Source: Monodelphis domestica
Lineage: Eukaryota > Chordata > Mammalia > Didelphimorphia > Didelphidae
DNA: 64,000 nucleotides
NCBI RefSeq assembly: GCF_027887165.1
Contig: NC_077232.1
Coordinates: 8,599,800 to 8,663,799 of the forward strand
Reading direction: 5' to 3'
The position numbers and the translations under genes are program-made. The notes beneath the pieces are model-generated. The model did no database searches. It was not told the DNA's origin and saw only the letters and a program-made list of their open reading frames with translations. How positions within the stretch are numbered: the first letter of the stretch is position 1; each line of letters begins with the position of its first letter. This document shows positions 53,001 to 62,905 of this stretch, one piece after another.

Positions 53001-55480
53001 GGGGCTGGGGAGGGCAGACCCTGAGCTGGGCCTGGATGAGAACAAAGGTTGGGGTCATGGTGGGCACAAAGACCTGGAAGTCGGAGATTGAGAGCTGGAA
53101 GGGCAGTTTGCAGTCCTGGAACCTGTGCCTGCCTTGCCCCTTTCCCCCGCCTGGGCCTCCTGTGCCCGCCTGTCCCTCCCCCCTCCGGCCTGTGCCCCCC
53201 CTGTCCCTCCCCCCTCCGGCCTGGGCCCCCCTGTCCCTCCCCCCTCCGGCCTGGGCCCCCCTGTCCCTCCCCCCTCCGGCCTGTGCCCCCCCTGTCCCTC
53301 CCCCCTCCGGCCTGGGCCCCCCTGTCCCTCCCCCCTCCGGCCTGGGCCCCCCTGTCCCTCCCCCCTCCGGCCTGGGCCCCCCTGTCCCTCCCCTCTCCAG
53401 CCTGGGCCCCCCTGTCCCTCCCCCCTCCAGCCTGGGCCCCCCTGTCCCTCCCCCCTCCGGCCTGGGCCCACCTCCCTCTCTTCCCTGCAGCTCGCCCAGA
53501 GCCCGCTGCCCGGAGTGGCGCCTCCCAGGAGAAGCTGCCGGAGCAGGCGGAGATGAGCAGTTCTGTGGAGACGACGACCAGCGAGCAGAGCTCCTCGTCT
53601 ACATCTGTGGCGTCGGCCGAGCAGCCCATCTACTTCAGGTGCCGGGCCGGGTGCTGGGAGGGAAGGAGGCCGGGAGAGGCCGGCGGCCTCCAGGAGGGCT
53701 GACGGGCACGCCCCTGCCTGTGCCTCTCCAGGGAGTTCCGCTTCACCTCCGAGGTGCCCATTTGGCTGGACTACCACGGCAAGCACGTCACCATGGACCA
53801 GGTGGTAAGTGGGGGTGGGCCCGGGCTGGGGGGAGGCCAGGCTGGACCGGGGAGGAGGCCGGCGGCCTGGTGTCCCTCTGGGTCGGGGGTGTCCTGAGGC
53901 CCCCCGAGCCACCCTCCTCTCCCTCTCAGGGCACCTTCGCTGGGATCCTCATCGGCCTGGCCCAGCTCAACTGCTCAGAGCTCAAGCTCAAGCGTCTCTG
54001 CTGCCGGCATGGGTGAGCCCCACCTCAGCCCCTCCCTCTCTCCAATGCCCCCCCCCCCTCCTCCCCCTCTTGGGGTCCCCCCTCACCTCCTTCCCCCCAT
54101 CCTCCTGCACAGGCTCCTGGGCGTGGACAAGGTGCTGGGCTACGCACTCAACGAATGGCTGCAGGACATCCGGAAGAACCAGCTGCCGGGGCTCCTGGGA
54201 GGCGTGGGCCCCATGCACTCGGTGGTCCAGCTCTGTGAGTGCCGCTTGGGGGGGGGGGGGGGGGGGGCTTGAAACTGCCATTTCTGTAAGGCAGTCTAGA
54301 AACCGTCCTTGTGGGCCTGCCCCGAGGGGGGATGGGGTTGCTGACGGGCCAAGAAAAGGGTAGAAGCTGTCGATGGGGCAGCAGCTGGGCCAGGAGCCGA
54401 CCCTGCCCTGCTCCTCCTGGTCCCAGTTCACGGCCTTCGAGACCTGCTGTGGCTTCCTATCGAGCAGTACCGGAGGGATGGGCGCCTCATGCGGGGGCTG
54501 CAGCGGGGGGCTGCCTCCTTCGGGTCTTCTACGGCCTCCGCCGCGCTGGAACTCAGTAACCGCCTCGTGCAGGCCATCCAGGTGACTGGGCTGGGGCCGA
54601 GGGGACCACAGCCAAGGGGCTCATTCCATTGTGGGGAGCCTCTTGGGATGGGGGGGCTGATGGCCTCGGGCCTCCAGGGGAGGCTGGGCATCCTGGTGGG
54701 GGCCTTCAAGGCCAGCAGAGCCTGTGTAAGGAGGACCCCCGGCAGACCTGGAGCCCAGGAAAGGGAAGGGGCTGCCCTGATGCCCGGGCCTGGCCCTCCA
54801 ACGGGCCAGGGCAGGGCAGGCGGGCCGGGGGGGCCCTCTGCGTGGCCTCCAGCTCACCATCGCCTCCCACCGCCCAGGCCACTGCCGAGACTGTGTACGA
54901 CATCCTGTCCCCGGCGGCCCCCGTGTCGCGCTCCCTGCAGGACAAGCGCTCGGCCCGCAGGCTCCGCCGCGGCCAACAGCCAGCCGACCTCCGGGAAGGT
55001 GTAGCCAAGGCCTACGACACTGTGCGCGAGGTACCCCCCAGATACCCCACGCCGGCACCCCTCGCCTCACGCCCGCCTCTCGGGTCCCCCCGGCACCCCT
55101 CTCCTCACGCCCGCCTCTCGGGTCCCCCCGGCACCCCTCTCCTCACGCCCGCCTCTCGGGTCCCCCCGGCACCCCTCGCCTCACGCCCGCCTCTCGGGTC
55201 CCCCCGGCACCCCTCTCCTCACGCCCGCCGCTCCCCTCTGCAGGGCATCCTGGACACGGCTCAGACCATCTGCGACGTGGCGTCCCGCGGGCACGAGCAG
55301 AAGGGGCTGACGGGGGCCGTCGGGGGGGTGATCCGCCAGCTGCCCCCCACGGTGGTGAAGCCGCTCATCCTGGCCACGGAGGCCACGTCCAACCTGCTGG
55401 GGGGGATGCGGAACCAGATCCTGCCTGACGCCCACAAGGACCACGCGCTCAAGTGGCGCTCGGAGGAGGCCCAGGACTGA
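38076..55480 (+). CDS. ATG2A: Autophagy-related protein 2A, 41 coding exons, ~1943 aa
   Basis: Exons (start-end): 38076-38246, 40345-40507, 40588-40740, 40813-40918, 41128-41266, 41348-41447, 41549-41645, 41728-41874, 41956-42120, 42408-42651, 42729-42879, 42959-43051, 43173-43328, 44605-44848, 44942-45038, 45167-45329, 46187-46329, 46417-46562, 46668-46828, 47794-47944, 48038-48237, 48325-48405, 48498-48604, 48693-48785, 49604-49674, 49871-49947, 50051-50215 (or 50221), 50328-50454, 50545-50765, 50848-51056, 51747-51882, 52163-52360, 52555-52656, 52815-52899, 53491-53638, 53732-53804, 53930-54012, 54113-54234, 54427-54581, 54878-55030, 55244-55480. A bridge-like lipid-transfer protein moving lipid from ER to phagophore. 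The N-terminal chorein region (MSRWLWPWSSCMKKRACRYL), the LC3/GABARAP-interacting FCIL (about 1366-1369), the WIPI-binding segment and the ATG_C domain are all present. Human has about 1938 aa. Odd: exon 6 has one extra C in a C9 tract (41362-41370), and HFS replaces YFS at the WIPI4 site. Confidence 0.96.
43329..44604 (+). repeat. ATG2A intron 13 with (TG)n tract
   Basis: The 1.28-kb intron contains an interrupted (TG)n/(GA)n tract at 44184-44428 (GTGTGTGTGTGAGAGAGAGT and similar). Minus-strand open frames there encode only His/Thr/Leu repeats. Confidence 0.9.
45365..45830 (+). mobile_element. Old CR1/L3-type LINE fragment in ATG2A intron 16
   Basis: CCTCAGGGAGCTTCCCGCCT, GGGAGAGGCTTCCAGTAGAA, GGGCATTCCAGGCCCAGGGA and AGTCTTGAGGCAGGCAGGCA follow the order of the same marsupial LINE 3' segment seen at 11110-11560. 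Confidence 0.55.
47388..47460 (+). mobile_element. tRNA-derived SINE, 5' half
   Basis: GGGCAGTGGTTAGGGCCAGG, GGAGGTCCTGGGTTCAGTTG and CCTCAGACACTTAA. Truncated where an inverted copy begins; in ATG2A intron 19. Confidence 0.75.
47471..47646 (-). mobile_element. tRNA-derived marsupial SINE (inverted)
   Basis: Full inverted copy from TTTTTAACCCTTACCTTC to CACTGAGCCACCCAGCTGCC. Facing the + copy just upstream, it could form a hairpin in the ATG2A pre-mRNA. Confidence 0.92.
51360..51545 (+). repeat. Polypyrimidine tract in ATG2A intron 30
   Basis: About 185 bp of almost pure C/T (CTTCCTCTCCCCTCTTCTTC type). Confidence 0.9.
53155..53470 (+). repeat. ~30-bp minisatellite in ATG2A intron 34
   Basis: About ten tandem copies of a unit near 30 bp, CCTGGGCCCCCCTGTCCCTC plus CCCCCTCCGG, ending about 20 bp before the exon 35 acceptor and so forming an extended pyrimidine tract upstream of it. 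Confidence 0.95.
54248..54266 (+). repeat. G19 homopolymer beside ATG2A exon 38 donor
   Basis: Nineteen consecutive G beginning 13 nt after the exon 38 donor (54235). The length is probably unreliable in sequencing. Confidence 0.9.
55052..55235 (+). repeat. 38-bp minisatellite filling ATG2A intron 40
   Basis: Five units of 38 bp with GGCACCCCT starting at 55054, 55092, 55130, 55168 and 55206. They alternate CTCGCCTCACG and CTCTCCTCACG forms and occupy nearly all of the 213-bp intron 55031-55243. Confidence 0.95.
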
Positions 55481-55879
55481 GGGCTGGAGGCGGTCAGGCC
55501 CCGCCGGGCCTCGGAGGACGCTCGCGCCCCTCGGCTCTCTGGCCATCGGGGTCCTCGGCTGCGGGGCTCGCGGCGGGGCGGGCATGGGCCCCCCTCGAAA
55601 CCGAGTCTCCTCGAGGCCCCCCGCCAATCCCTGGCCCATCCTCGGGGCCCGGCCGGGGGGCACAGATGGGGTTCGGGGTCCGTCCTGCGTTCAAGCGCCC
55701 CCCCCCGCTCCCCCGCTGCTGCTGCTGCTGCCACCTGGCCCGGGACTTCTGGGGCAGCGCTCCTCCGGCCAAGCGTGTCTCTGTGTTACAAGGGGGGACC
55801 GGGGCCGGGGACACACGTGTGATTCCTGTACCCCTTCGGAGCCCCCCGGGCTGGGGGCCGCGGCTTCTGCATGATGTGG

Positions 55880-55885
55880 AATAAA
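55880..55885 (+). terminator. ATG2A polyadenylation signal
   Basis: AATAAA 400 bp after the stop codon, followed by a GT-containing stretch (TTGTGCCCGTAG and TGTCCTTTGTTG). Confidence 0.85.
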
Positions 55886-57540
55886 TTGTGCCCGTAGCCG
55901 CCACCCTGTCCTTTGTTGCCTGACCTGGGCTAGCGCCGGCCTGGAGAACTGGGGGGCTTCTGGGGGGAAGTTGGGGGACTGACCCAGCCCTGTGCCTGGC
56001 TATGTCCCCACCAGGGGGCACCAAGTGCCATCCCTGCCATTGTGGGACGTCTGGCTGGGGTCCGCTGGAGGACTGAGGTCAGGGATGAGGCCTTCAGGGG
56101 CGCCCCGAGCCCCCTCTCTGGGGAAGTAGCGATTGGCCGTTTTGGGGAGCCCTTGGAAGGCGGCCCCACGGGGCCAGGACTCGTCTTGCCCCAGGGAAGC
56201 TGCTTTGCCCATTCAAGTCACTGAAAAGGGAATTGGCAGGATTCAGGGGGTGGCCTGAGGGCCTCCTCGGGGGTCCCCGAGCCCCTGGGGGAGCCGGCTG
56301 AGGCCCATCCTGGAGTCCTCTGCCCTCGTTCCCCTCCCAGGGTGGGGCTGCCTCCACTCCCTGACGATGTGGCCGGAAGGCTAAAGGTCTCAGAGGGTGG
56401 AGGCAGGGGGGGGGAGCTCTAGTGATCTCAAAGGTCTGCCCCCCCCACCCCGAGAAGTCGGGGTCACCCGATTCCACTCATTCCCTCCCCCCAAGGCCCT
56501 GACGCTGCAGTCTCAGGTCTGCCCCCCCAAACAGCTGGCTGAGCAATGGGCGGCCGGGGGGGGGGGTGTCAGACCTCGGGCTCTGGCCTGGGCCCCCCTG
56601 CAGCACACGCTTGTCCAGGGGCCGGAGCAGGCTGCAGATCGGGCTCTAGCCCATCCCTTCTGACCTGGACCCGGCATTGGACGGGTCAGAAGCGGAAGAG
56701 CGGCCGGGCCCGGGCTGTGGACTGACCCCGTCAGGAAGGGTCAGGCCAAATCTGAACCCAGGACTGCCCTGCTCTGGCCCCTAAGGTTGAGGAAGTGTCC
56801 GCTGTGTGCCAGGCTCAGTGCCTCATGGGATTGGGGGGCGACAGCCCTTCGGGGGCCCTCGTGATTATGAGCGACATTTCTAGAGCCTTTGAGGGTTTCC
56901 TCGGAACTCGGGACACTTGGGGGGCCCATTTCCCAGATGAGCCAGAGAGGAAGGTTGAGGCGCTGCTGGGGGCTGACAGCAGGGAAGGCCCCCCAAAACC
57001 AGGACATTCTAGAAAGATTGAGCCCAGCTGTGGCCCTGGCTAGAAGAAGGGGTGGGGGCTGCCTGGGAGAGAGCCAGGCCCAGAGTCACAGGGTGACCCT
57101 GGACAAGTCCCCTGAACCCCTCATGCCTAGGACACCCCGTGGGGGGGTGAGGGTAAAGGCCGCCAGGCTGGACCTTTGTCCCTGCCAAGGACTCCTTGAC
57201 AGGGCAGGATGCTGAGGAGACAGATAAGATTAGAGGCCTTCCCACAATGCCCCTGGGCTCAGGCCCGCTTCTGCAGATGAGGAAACTGAGGCCCAGCGAG
57301 AAAAAAATGGGGGCGGGGGGTCACAGTGGCCGAGGAGAGCCCGATTGAACTCCGACTCCAGGCTCCAGAGCCCCGGGCGCTGACCACTGCCCCCTCCTGC
57401 CCACCGGCTGCACCCCCACAGACACTCCAGGGGGAGACCCCACCCAGGGTGCGCCGGGCCAGGCCCTCCCCACCCCCTCCTGGGCACAGGACAAGCCCAG
57501 GTTGCCCTTCGAACCGTACTTGTGATCCCCTATTGAGGCG
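55886..57540. other. ATG2A-miR-194-2/192 intergenic stretch
   Basis: GC-rich non-coding DNA with no gene or well-preserved repeat that I can name. A core-SINE-like GCAGATGAGGAAACTGAGGC lies near 57271-57292. GTGACCCTGGACAAGTCCCC at 57091-57111 is a SINE remnant. Confidence 0.5.
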
Positions 57541-57541
57541 G

Positions 57542-57554
57542 GCTAATCATTAAC
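57542..57554 (+). promoter_or_regulatory. HNF1 site of the miR-194-2/192 promoter
   Basis: GCTAATCATTAAC matches the palindromic HNF1 consensus GTTAATNATTAAC at 12 of 13 positions. HNF1A control of pri-miR-194-2/192 is established in human and mouse. The site sits about 70 bp upstream of the likely start of the transcript. Confidence 0.8.
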
Positions 57555-57579
57555 CCCGGCCTTGCTGGGCTGGGCCGCG

Positions 57580-57671
57580 GATTCAAAAGGCTGCGGCCAC
57601 CCGGCCCGGGGAGGCGGCGGGCTCACTCCCTCCTCCGGCAGCCGTGCGGCCCTCCTGGACAGGCCGGCGAG
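57580..57671 (+). ncRNA. pri-miR-194-2/192 core promoter and first exon
   Basis: An imperfect TATA-like ATTCAAAAGG at 57581-57590 lies 27 bp downstream of the HNF1 site. Transcription would begin near 57612. CCGGCGAG|GTAAGG at 57671/57672 is a strong splice donor, suggesting a short non-coding first exon. The hairpins lie 1.6 kb further on. Whether they fall in an intron or in a later exon I cannot tell. Confidence 0.5.
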
Positions 57672-58164
57672 GTAAGGTGCCCCCCGCAGCCCCCGGGGCT
57701 CCCCCAGCAGCCTGACCCCCGCCTCCATCCCCAGGCCGGGGAGCAGCCGGGAAGGGCCCCGAGCGCCCTCGTACCCAAGGAAGCCGCCGGGCCTGCCTGC
57801 TCCCTCCCCTCACCCAGCCCTAGCACAGACCCTCCATTTTCTAGAAGAAATGGGACTGGCTCAAGGTCATACGACTCAGAGGCCAGACCCTGGGGGCAGC
57901 CTCAGGCCTGCCCTGCCCTGCCCGGGCTTTGGGATCAGCCCCAGCGCTTAGTCAGGCAGCAAAGGGCCCAGTGCTGTGGAGGCCTGGCAGGATCCGAATC
58001 TGTATCCAGGGAAGGGCCTGCTTCGGGACCAGGCTGTAGTGGGGAGGAGGCTGGCCTTGGAGGGGCCACCGGCGGCAGACGAGCCCCTCCCGGGAGGACC
58101 GGAAAGGCCTTGACAGAGAAAAGGCCGTCATGGCCGCCTTCAGGAGTTCTGGGCAGGTTGTGCC

Positions 58165-58245
58165 CCCCCCAAGCTCCTGTCTGTCTGTCTGTCTCTGTCC
58201 CTCTCCCCACACCATCTGTCTGTCCGTCCCTGTCTGTCTCCCGCT
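58165..58245 (+). repeat. (CTGT)n tract
   Basis: CTGTCTGTCTGTCTGTCTCT and related units between the pri-miRNA first exon and the hairpins. Confidence 0.8.
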
Positions 58246-58254
58246 CAAACTCTG

Positions 58255-58380
58255 CCCTTCCCTCTTAGGATGGAGGCTGAGTGCCGGTTCCAAGGCCGAA
58301 GAAGAGTGTGGAGAGGCTGTGGGGTGAAGGGACTCGTCCAGGGTCACCCAGCCCATCGAGGCTAGGTTAGAACCCTCCGC
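58255..58380 (-). mobile_element. Diverged tRNA-derived SINE (inverted)
   Basis: GGTTCCAAGGCCGAAGAAGA, GTGAAGGGACTCGTCCAGGG and TCACCCAGCCCATCGAGG in inverted order. Confidence 0.65.
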
Positions 58381-59261
58381 CGCCCCTTCGGGGGGTATCT
58401 TTTCCCCCCTCCGACCTTCTTGCTGGGCTCTGGGGGTCTGAGTGGGGCTCCTGGTCAGGCTGTCCCGCCCATACCTCCGGTGTGACCTTGGACCAGTCAC
58501 TCGCCCTCTCAGTCTGTTTCCTCGCTGTTGGCTGAACAGCATGAGGGACGCCTGTAGAGCCTCCCATGCTGAGTAATTCTTAACTGGGAGACTCAAGAAT
58601 CATCCCATCCAATTCCCTCGTTTTACACATGGGGAAACTGAGGCCACAGGCAGGACTGAGTGGGCAGGGGAGGAGCCTGAGGTGACGGAGGAGGGGCCTT
58701 CAAGGTCGTTTAGTTCAAAGCTCCCATGTTTCAGAGGGGGAAACCGAGGCCCATCAAGGCGGTGGTGGCCAAGCGGCCAAGCTGGGATAGAGAATCTTCC
58801 CCCCAGTGCTGGCACTCTGCATGGTGCCACCCCATCTTTGAAGTTCTTTGGAGAAGGTCCCCGAGAACCAGCCCCCGCCCCCCACGGCCTTTGCTTAGTG
58901 TCCCCCTTTCGGGGTGCTCCCTCAGCCCACAGCCCTGCGGAGGGGGACACAGGAGGCTCCAGGAGGGCTGGGGAGGCCCCTTCCATTGGGAGGGCTGAGG
59001 GCAGGGCGGGGGGGGGGGGGGGCTGGGCAGCCGTTGGGAGCAGGAAACCCAAAGGACAAAGAGAGGCCAAGGGCGGGGGGGGGGGGCTGTAAATCAGAGC
59101 CGCTCCCCAGTTTATTGAGGCCGACGGGGCCGGAGCACGGACTTCGCCCGGGGAAGGAGCGCTGGCACGGGCGAGGGCAGGCGATAAGAGCTGCAATAAA
59201 GAGACTCTGACCCCGGGCCTGGCAGAGATGGAAGAGGAGCCTGAGAGCAGCCGTGGCGCCC

Positions 59262-59330
59262 ACTCCCTGTAACAGCAACTCCATGTGGGACACTTCTGGA
59301 TTCCAGTGGGGGTGCTGTTACCTTGGGCGG
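59262..59330 (+). ncRNA. MIR194-2: miR-194-2 precursor hairpin
   Basis: The 5p arm at 59268-59289 carries the miR-194 seed (GTAACAG) and matches my memory of human miR-194-5p except for its last base. The 3p arm at 59303-59324 (CCAGTGGGGGTGCTGTTACC) pairs with it across a short CTTCTGGATT loop. Its genomic position, just downstream of ATG2A on the same strand and upstream of miR-192, is the human arrangement. The mature RNA is enriched in intestine, liver and kidney epithelium (established). Confidence 0.95.
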
Positions 59331-59417
59331 GCCGCCGGGATCGCCGGACAGAGAAGAGGACACCGGGGGCCGGGAGGACCCCTGAAGGGGCTGCTGGGGC
59401 CCCTCCCCCGACCGAGT

Positions 59418-59500
59418 GCGCAGGGCTCTGACCTATGAATTGACAGCCAGTCCCAAGTCTTCTTCTGGCTGCCAATTCCATAGGTCACAGGTATGTTCGC
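59418..59500 (+). ncRNA. MIR192: miR-192 precursor hairpin
   Basis: The 5p arm at 59428-59448 carries the seed TGACCTA and, as I remember it, is identical to human miR-192-5p. The 3p arm at 59469-59490 (CCAATTCCATAGGTCACAG) is complementary, with an AGTCCCAAGTCTTCTT loop. The two hairpins are about 160 bp apart and probably share one primary transcript driven from 57.6 kb. HNF1 and p53 control is established in human. Confidence 0.97.
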
Positions 59501-59737
59501 CTCAATGCCCACATGGGGAGGACCCGCCAGGGCCAGTGTGGACTGGGGAGTGGGCTGCGCCTGACCAGCCTCCTCCAGCTCCCTGAGGTGGGGCAGCTTC
59601 CCTGTCTGCTTTGGCAGGGAGGTTAGGAGAGAGCTGGGGGCCCCCAGAGCCTCCAGCCCTGCCAGAACAGGCACTGACCCAGCTTACAGGCTCCAGGACC
59701 AAGTGCAAAGACTGGCCTTAAACTCAACCAATTCCTT

Positions 59738-60105
59738 CCCTCCTTCCTTCCTTCCTTCCTTCCTTCCTTCCTTCCTTCCTTCCTTCCTTCCTTCCTTCCT
59801 TCCTTCCTCCCTCCCTCCCTCCCTCCTTCCTTCCTTCCTTCCTTGCTTGTTTGCTTCCTTCCTTCCTTCCTTCCTTCCTTCCTTCCTTCCTTCCTTCCTT
59901 CCTTCCTTCCCTCCTCCCTCCCTCCCTCCTTCCTTCCTTCCTTCCTTGCTTGTTTGCTTCCTTCCTTCCTTCCTTCCTTCCTTCCTTCCTTCCTTCCTTC
60001 CTTCCTTCCTTCCTTCCTTCCTTCCTTCCTCCCTCCCTCCCTCCCTCCCTCCCTTCCTTCCCTCCTTCCTTCCTTCCTTCCTTCCTTCCTTCCTCCCTTC
60101 CTGCC
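59738..60105 (+). repeat. (CCTT)n microsatellite downstream of miR-192
   Basis: Three runs of CCTTCCTT separated by two copies of CCTTGCTTGTTTGCTTCCTT and by CCCT blocks, so a larger segment has been duplicated. It begins about 240 bp after the miR-192 hairpin. Confidence 0.97.
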
Positions 60106-60299
60106 TTCCCCCCAAGTCCTCGAATGCACTCATATCTTACAGGCCCCACATTCGGGACAAACTGGCCTGCCTGCACCCATGCCCAGGTCTTCCCTGTCCC
60201 GACCTTCCAGCCCAGCTAACTGTGGCCTCGGGGCTCTTCCCTCTTTTGGGCTCAACCCCTTGAGAAGACTTCTCCTCCCCCCCAACTCCTCTCCCCCTT

Positions 60300-60525
60300 C
60301 ACGGTTGTTATTCTGCTGTGTCCGACTCTATTCGGGGTTTCCTTGGCCAGGATACTGGACTGGCCGGTCGTTGCCTTCTACGGTTCACCTGATGAGTGCG
60401 GAAAATGAGGCAGTCAAGTGACTCGCCCAGGGTCACCCAGCTAATCAGTGACTGAGGCTAAATTTGAACCCAGGACCTCCCAACTCCAGGCCTGGCTCTT
60501 TACCCACCAAGTCACCCAGCTGCCT
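60300..60525 (-). mobile_element. MAR-type core SINE (inverted), near full length
   Basis: GTGTCCGACTCTATTCGGGG, TTTCCTTGGCCAGGATACTG, AGTGACTCGCCCAGGGTCAC and AACCCAGGACCTCCCAACTC to CACCCAGCTGCC: a near-complete marsupial core SINE read from its 3' end. Confidence 0.85.
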
Positions 60526-60569
60526 TCATCCCCTCTGATCACTTTTTCCTTCTTATCCTGAATATGGCT

Positions 60570-60665
60570 CCCTCCATTAGGCTGCCAGCTGCTGGGGGCA
60601 GGGACTGGCTTTTGCCTCTTAATAAACGTGTATTGATTAATTGAATAAATGCTCTTTGACTTCAG
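60570..60665 (+). mobile_element. L2 LINE 3' terminus
   Basis: CCAGCTGCTGGGGGCAGGGA then CTTAATAAACGTGTATTGAT and TGAATAAATGCTC. Confidence 0.6.
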
Positions 60666-60724
60666 TGAAATCCTGTGCTGATGTGTATTATGAGTATCCT
60701 CATCTGCTTTCTGGGCCATTTATA

Positions 60725-60835
60725 ACCCGACCTTCCATCTGGGAATCAATGGTTCAGGTTGGGCCAGGGGTAAGTGACTTGCCCAGGGTCACACACAGTT
60801 GGTAAGTGTCTGAGGCCCCACTGAGCCACCCAGCT
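60725..60835 (-). mobile_element. tRNA-derived SINE (inverted), partial
   Basis: TAAGTGACTTGCCCAGGGTC then GGTAAGTGTCTGAGGCC joined directly to CCACTGAGCCACCCAGCTGC: internal deletion of about 50 bp relative to other copies. Confidence 0.75.
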
Positions 60836-60939
60836 GCTGGCTGCCTCCTCCTTGACCACAGGTGTCCTTCAGGGCTCTGTCCTAGGCCCAAGTAGAAGGC
60901 AGAGGGCAGAGGGCACACACAAGCGCCTGCCTCGTTTAG

Positions 60940-61130
60940 TTCTTTTCTGACTCTTTGGGGGAGTTTCCTGGCACAGATGCAGGGCTGGTTGGCCATTTCC
61001 TCCTCCGGCTCATTTTACAGAGGAGGAAACTGAGGCAAACAGGGTGAAGTGACCTGCCCAGGGTCACCTGGCTAGGGAGCATCTGAGGCCTCCAAGGCTG
61101 CCTCTCCCCCCACAGCCACCTGGCCCCCCC
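60940..61130 (-). mobile_element. MAR-type core SINE (inverted)
   Basis: TTCTGACTCTTTGGGGGAGT, CATTTCCTCCTCCGGCTCAT, GAGGAAACTGAGGCAAACAG and GTCACCTGGCTAGGGAGCAT. Confidence 0.85.
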
Positions 61131-61534
61131 AACACAGATGAGCTGGCACACACCGGTGAAGGCCTGTAGGTCAACCCGCAGATGCCTCCATGTGCGGATG
61201 GGACCAGATACTGGAGCGGTCAGGCCTGCCTGGTCCCCAGCTCAGGCCTACTCTTCCCTCAGCATCCTCCCGGCCCAGCTCCCAGCTCCCCTGCCGCCCC
61301 ACTGCCTAGACTCCAGCCGTGCCGCTCGGAGACGACGCTGGACATCCAAACGGGGGGAGCCGGAAGGTTTTCAGAGCGGTGGGGGCGAGGCCCCAGAGAA
61401 GCTGCAGGGGAGCTCCTCCGCTCCCACGGGGCGCAGCCAAGCCTTGGCACAAAGACCAGAGCAAGGGGCAGCGAGGGTCTCTCTGACCCCTGCCCTCCGG
61501 AGGCCCCGTGCTTAAGAAGGACAGGGATAGGGGC

Positions 61535-61672
61535 CGCTGGGAGGCCCGGTGGATGGACAGCCAGGCCTAGAGATGGGAGGTCCTGGGTTCCAGTGTGGCC
61601 TCAGCTTCCTTGCTGTGTCACCCTCATCGGCCTTGGAACCAGTCCCGATTCTAAGATGGAGGGTCAGGCTTG
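61535..61672 (+). mobile_element. tRNA-derived marsupial SINE
   Basis: GGCCGCTGGGAGGCCCGGTG head, CAGGCCTAGAGATGGGAGGT, TCCTGGGTTCCAGTGTGGCC and GATTCTAAGATGGAGGGTCA end. Confidence 0.85.
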
Positions 61673-61949
61673 AGAAAAGAGAAGAGAAAGGGAGGACTAA
61701 GCTGGAGAAGGCCCAGTGTCCAGGGCACGGCAGCCAGGAGGCTCCCCCGGTGGAAGGGAGCCACATTTGGCCTACTCGGGGGAGATCGATTGGGCTGTCC
61801 TCTAGAAGAGTTCTCCCTCCCTGGAATTCTTCAAGCAAAGACCAGGCCGACCCGCCCCCACCCCCCACCTCAGCATCCTGGCTGAGGAGAGATTTAGTCC
61901 AACTCTGAGACTCTGTGCCAGGAAGTCATGATCCTAATTTCTGGGGACA

Positions 61950-62190
61950 TTTATTTATTTGTTTGTTTGTTTATTTATGTTAGCTAGCATTTACTTTCCC
62001 TTTATAAATATTATTTGATCCCAGGTCACTGCTGGGAGAAAAATGCTATTATTCTTCCATTTTACAGATGAGGAAACTGAGGCAGGTTAAATGATTTATT
62101 CAAGGCCACATGGCTAGTAAGTGTTTGAGACTGGATTTGAACTTGGTCTTTCCCTGTTCCAGATCTACCTCTATCTGCTGGGCCCCCTAG
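61950..62190 (-). mobile_element. MIR/core SINE with (TTTG/TTTA)n tail
   Basis: Strong MIR core: TCCATTTTACAGATGAGGAA, ACTGAGGCAGG, CACATGGCTAGTAAGTGTTT, GGATTTGAACTTGG. TTTATTTATTTGTTTGTTTG runs flank it. Confidence 0.75.
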
Positions 62191-62905
62191 TTGTAGTAAG
62201 TAGGTCAGGAAGGAGAGATCTGGGCTAGTGGGGAGGGCTAGGGAGGCCAGAGGGAGGAGTGCTGGAAATGTCCAGCTTAGCAGAGGTTACCAGAGGACAG
62301 AGGCTGGTGACCCGGACAAGTCACTTCAACAGGGGCCTCAGTTTCCTCATTTGGAAAACCAGGGGTTGGACTAGATGGGCTCTGGGGTCCATTGTGAAAT
62401 GTGTTCCTATGATCTGTTTGCTTGAATAAATCTGAGGGGACTTGTGGGGAGGAGTGGGACAAGTCACCCTGACTTGGAACCTGTCCGATGGTGGTGTGAT
62501 GGGTTTGCCCCTTGGAGCCTCATTCTCCCCTCCGAGCAGATTCTTCCTTTTCCTCTCAAGGGCCAGCAGAAGGAGGTCTTTGAAAGTCAGTGTTTTTCTC
62601 TCTGTCTCCAGGGGTGCCTCTGTTTTTGTTTTTCTTGGCCCAACATCATGGAAAGAGCCAGGCCAGCCTGGGCCTCCTGGGGTGTGGGTGACCCCTGATG
62701 CTGTTTCTGCAGGAGGTAGTGGCTCCGGGTCACATAAATAAACAGCTTCCTGCTGATCTCTTAGCACAGATAGGACTCGTCAGCCAGAGTCCAGAGCCTA
62801 GAGCCTGGGGAGGAATAGCCTTCGGTCACCGAGGCTTTGCCCAAGCTTGGGTTCTAGCTCTGCCCCAAACCCAAGCTCTCAAAGTTCTGTCCTAGCAGCC
62901 TCTGT

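Noticed and set aside
54427-54581. Apparent frameshift in ATG2A exon 39
   Set aside because: Arises only if the first codon is read as TTC. Exon 38 leaves one base (T), so the exon reads TT then CAC GGC CTT CGA, and the frame is intact to the end.
59703-60263. Long open frames on both strands
   Set aside because: Microsatellite translation (Ser/Phe/Leu/Pro and Arg/Lys/Glu/Gly repeats), not a gene.
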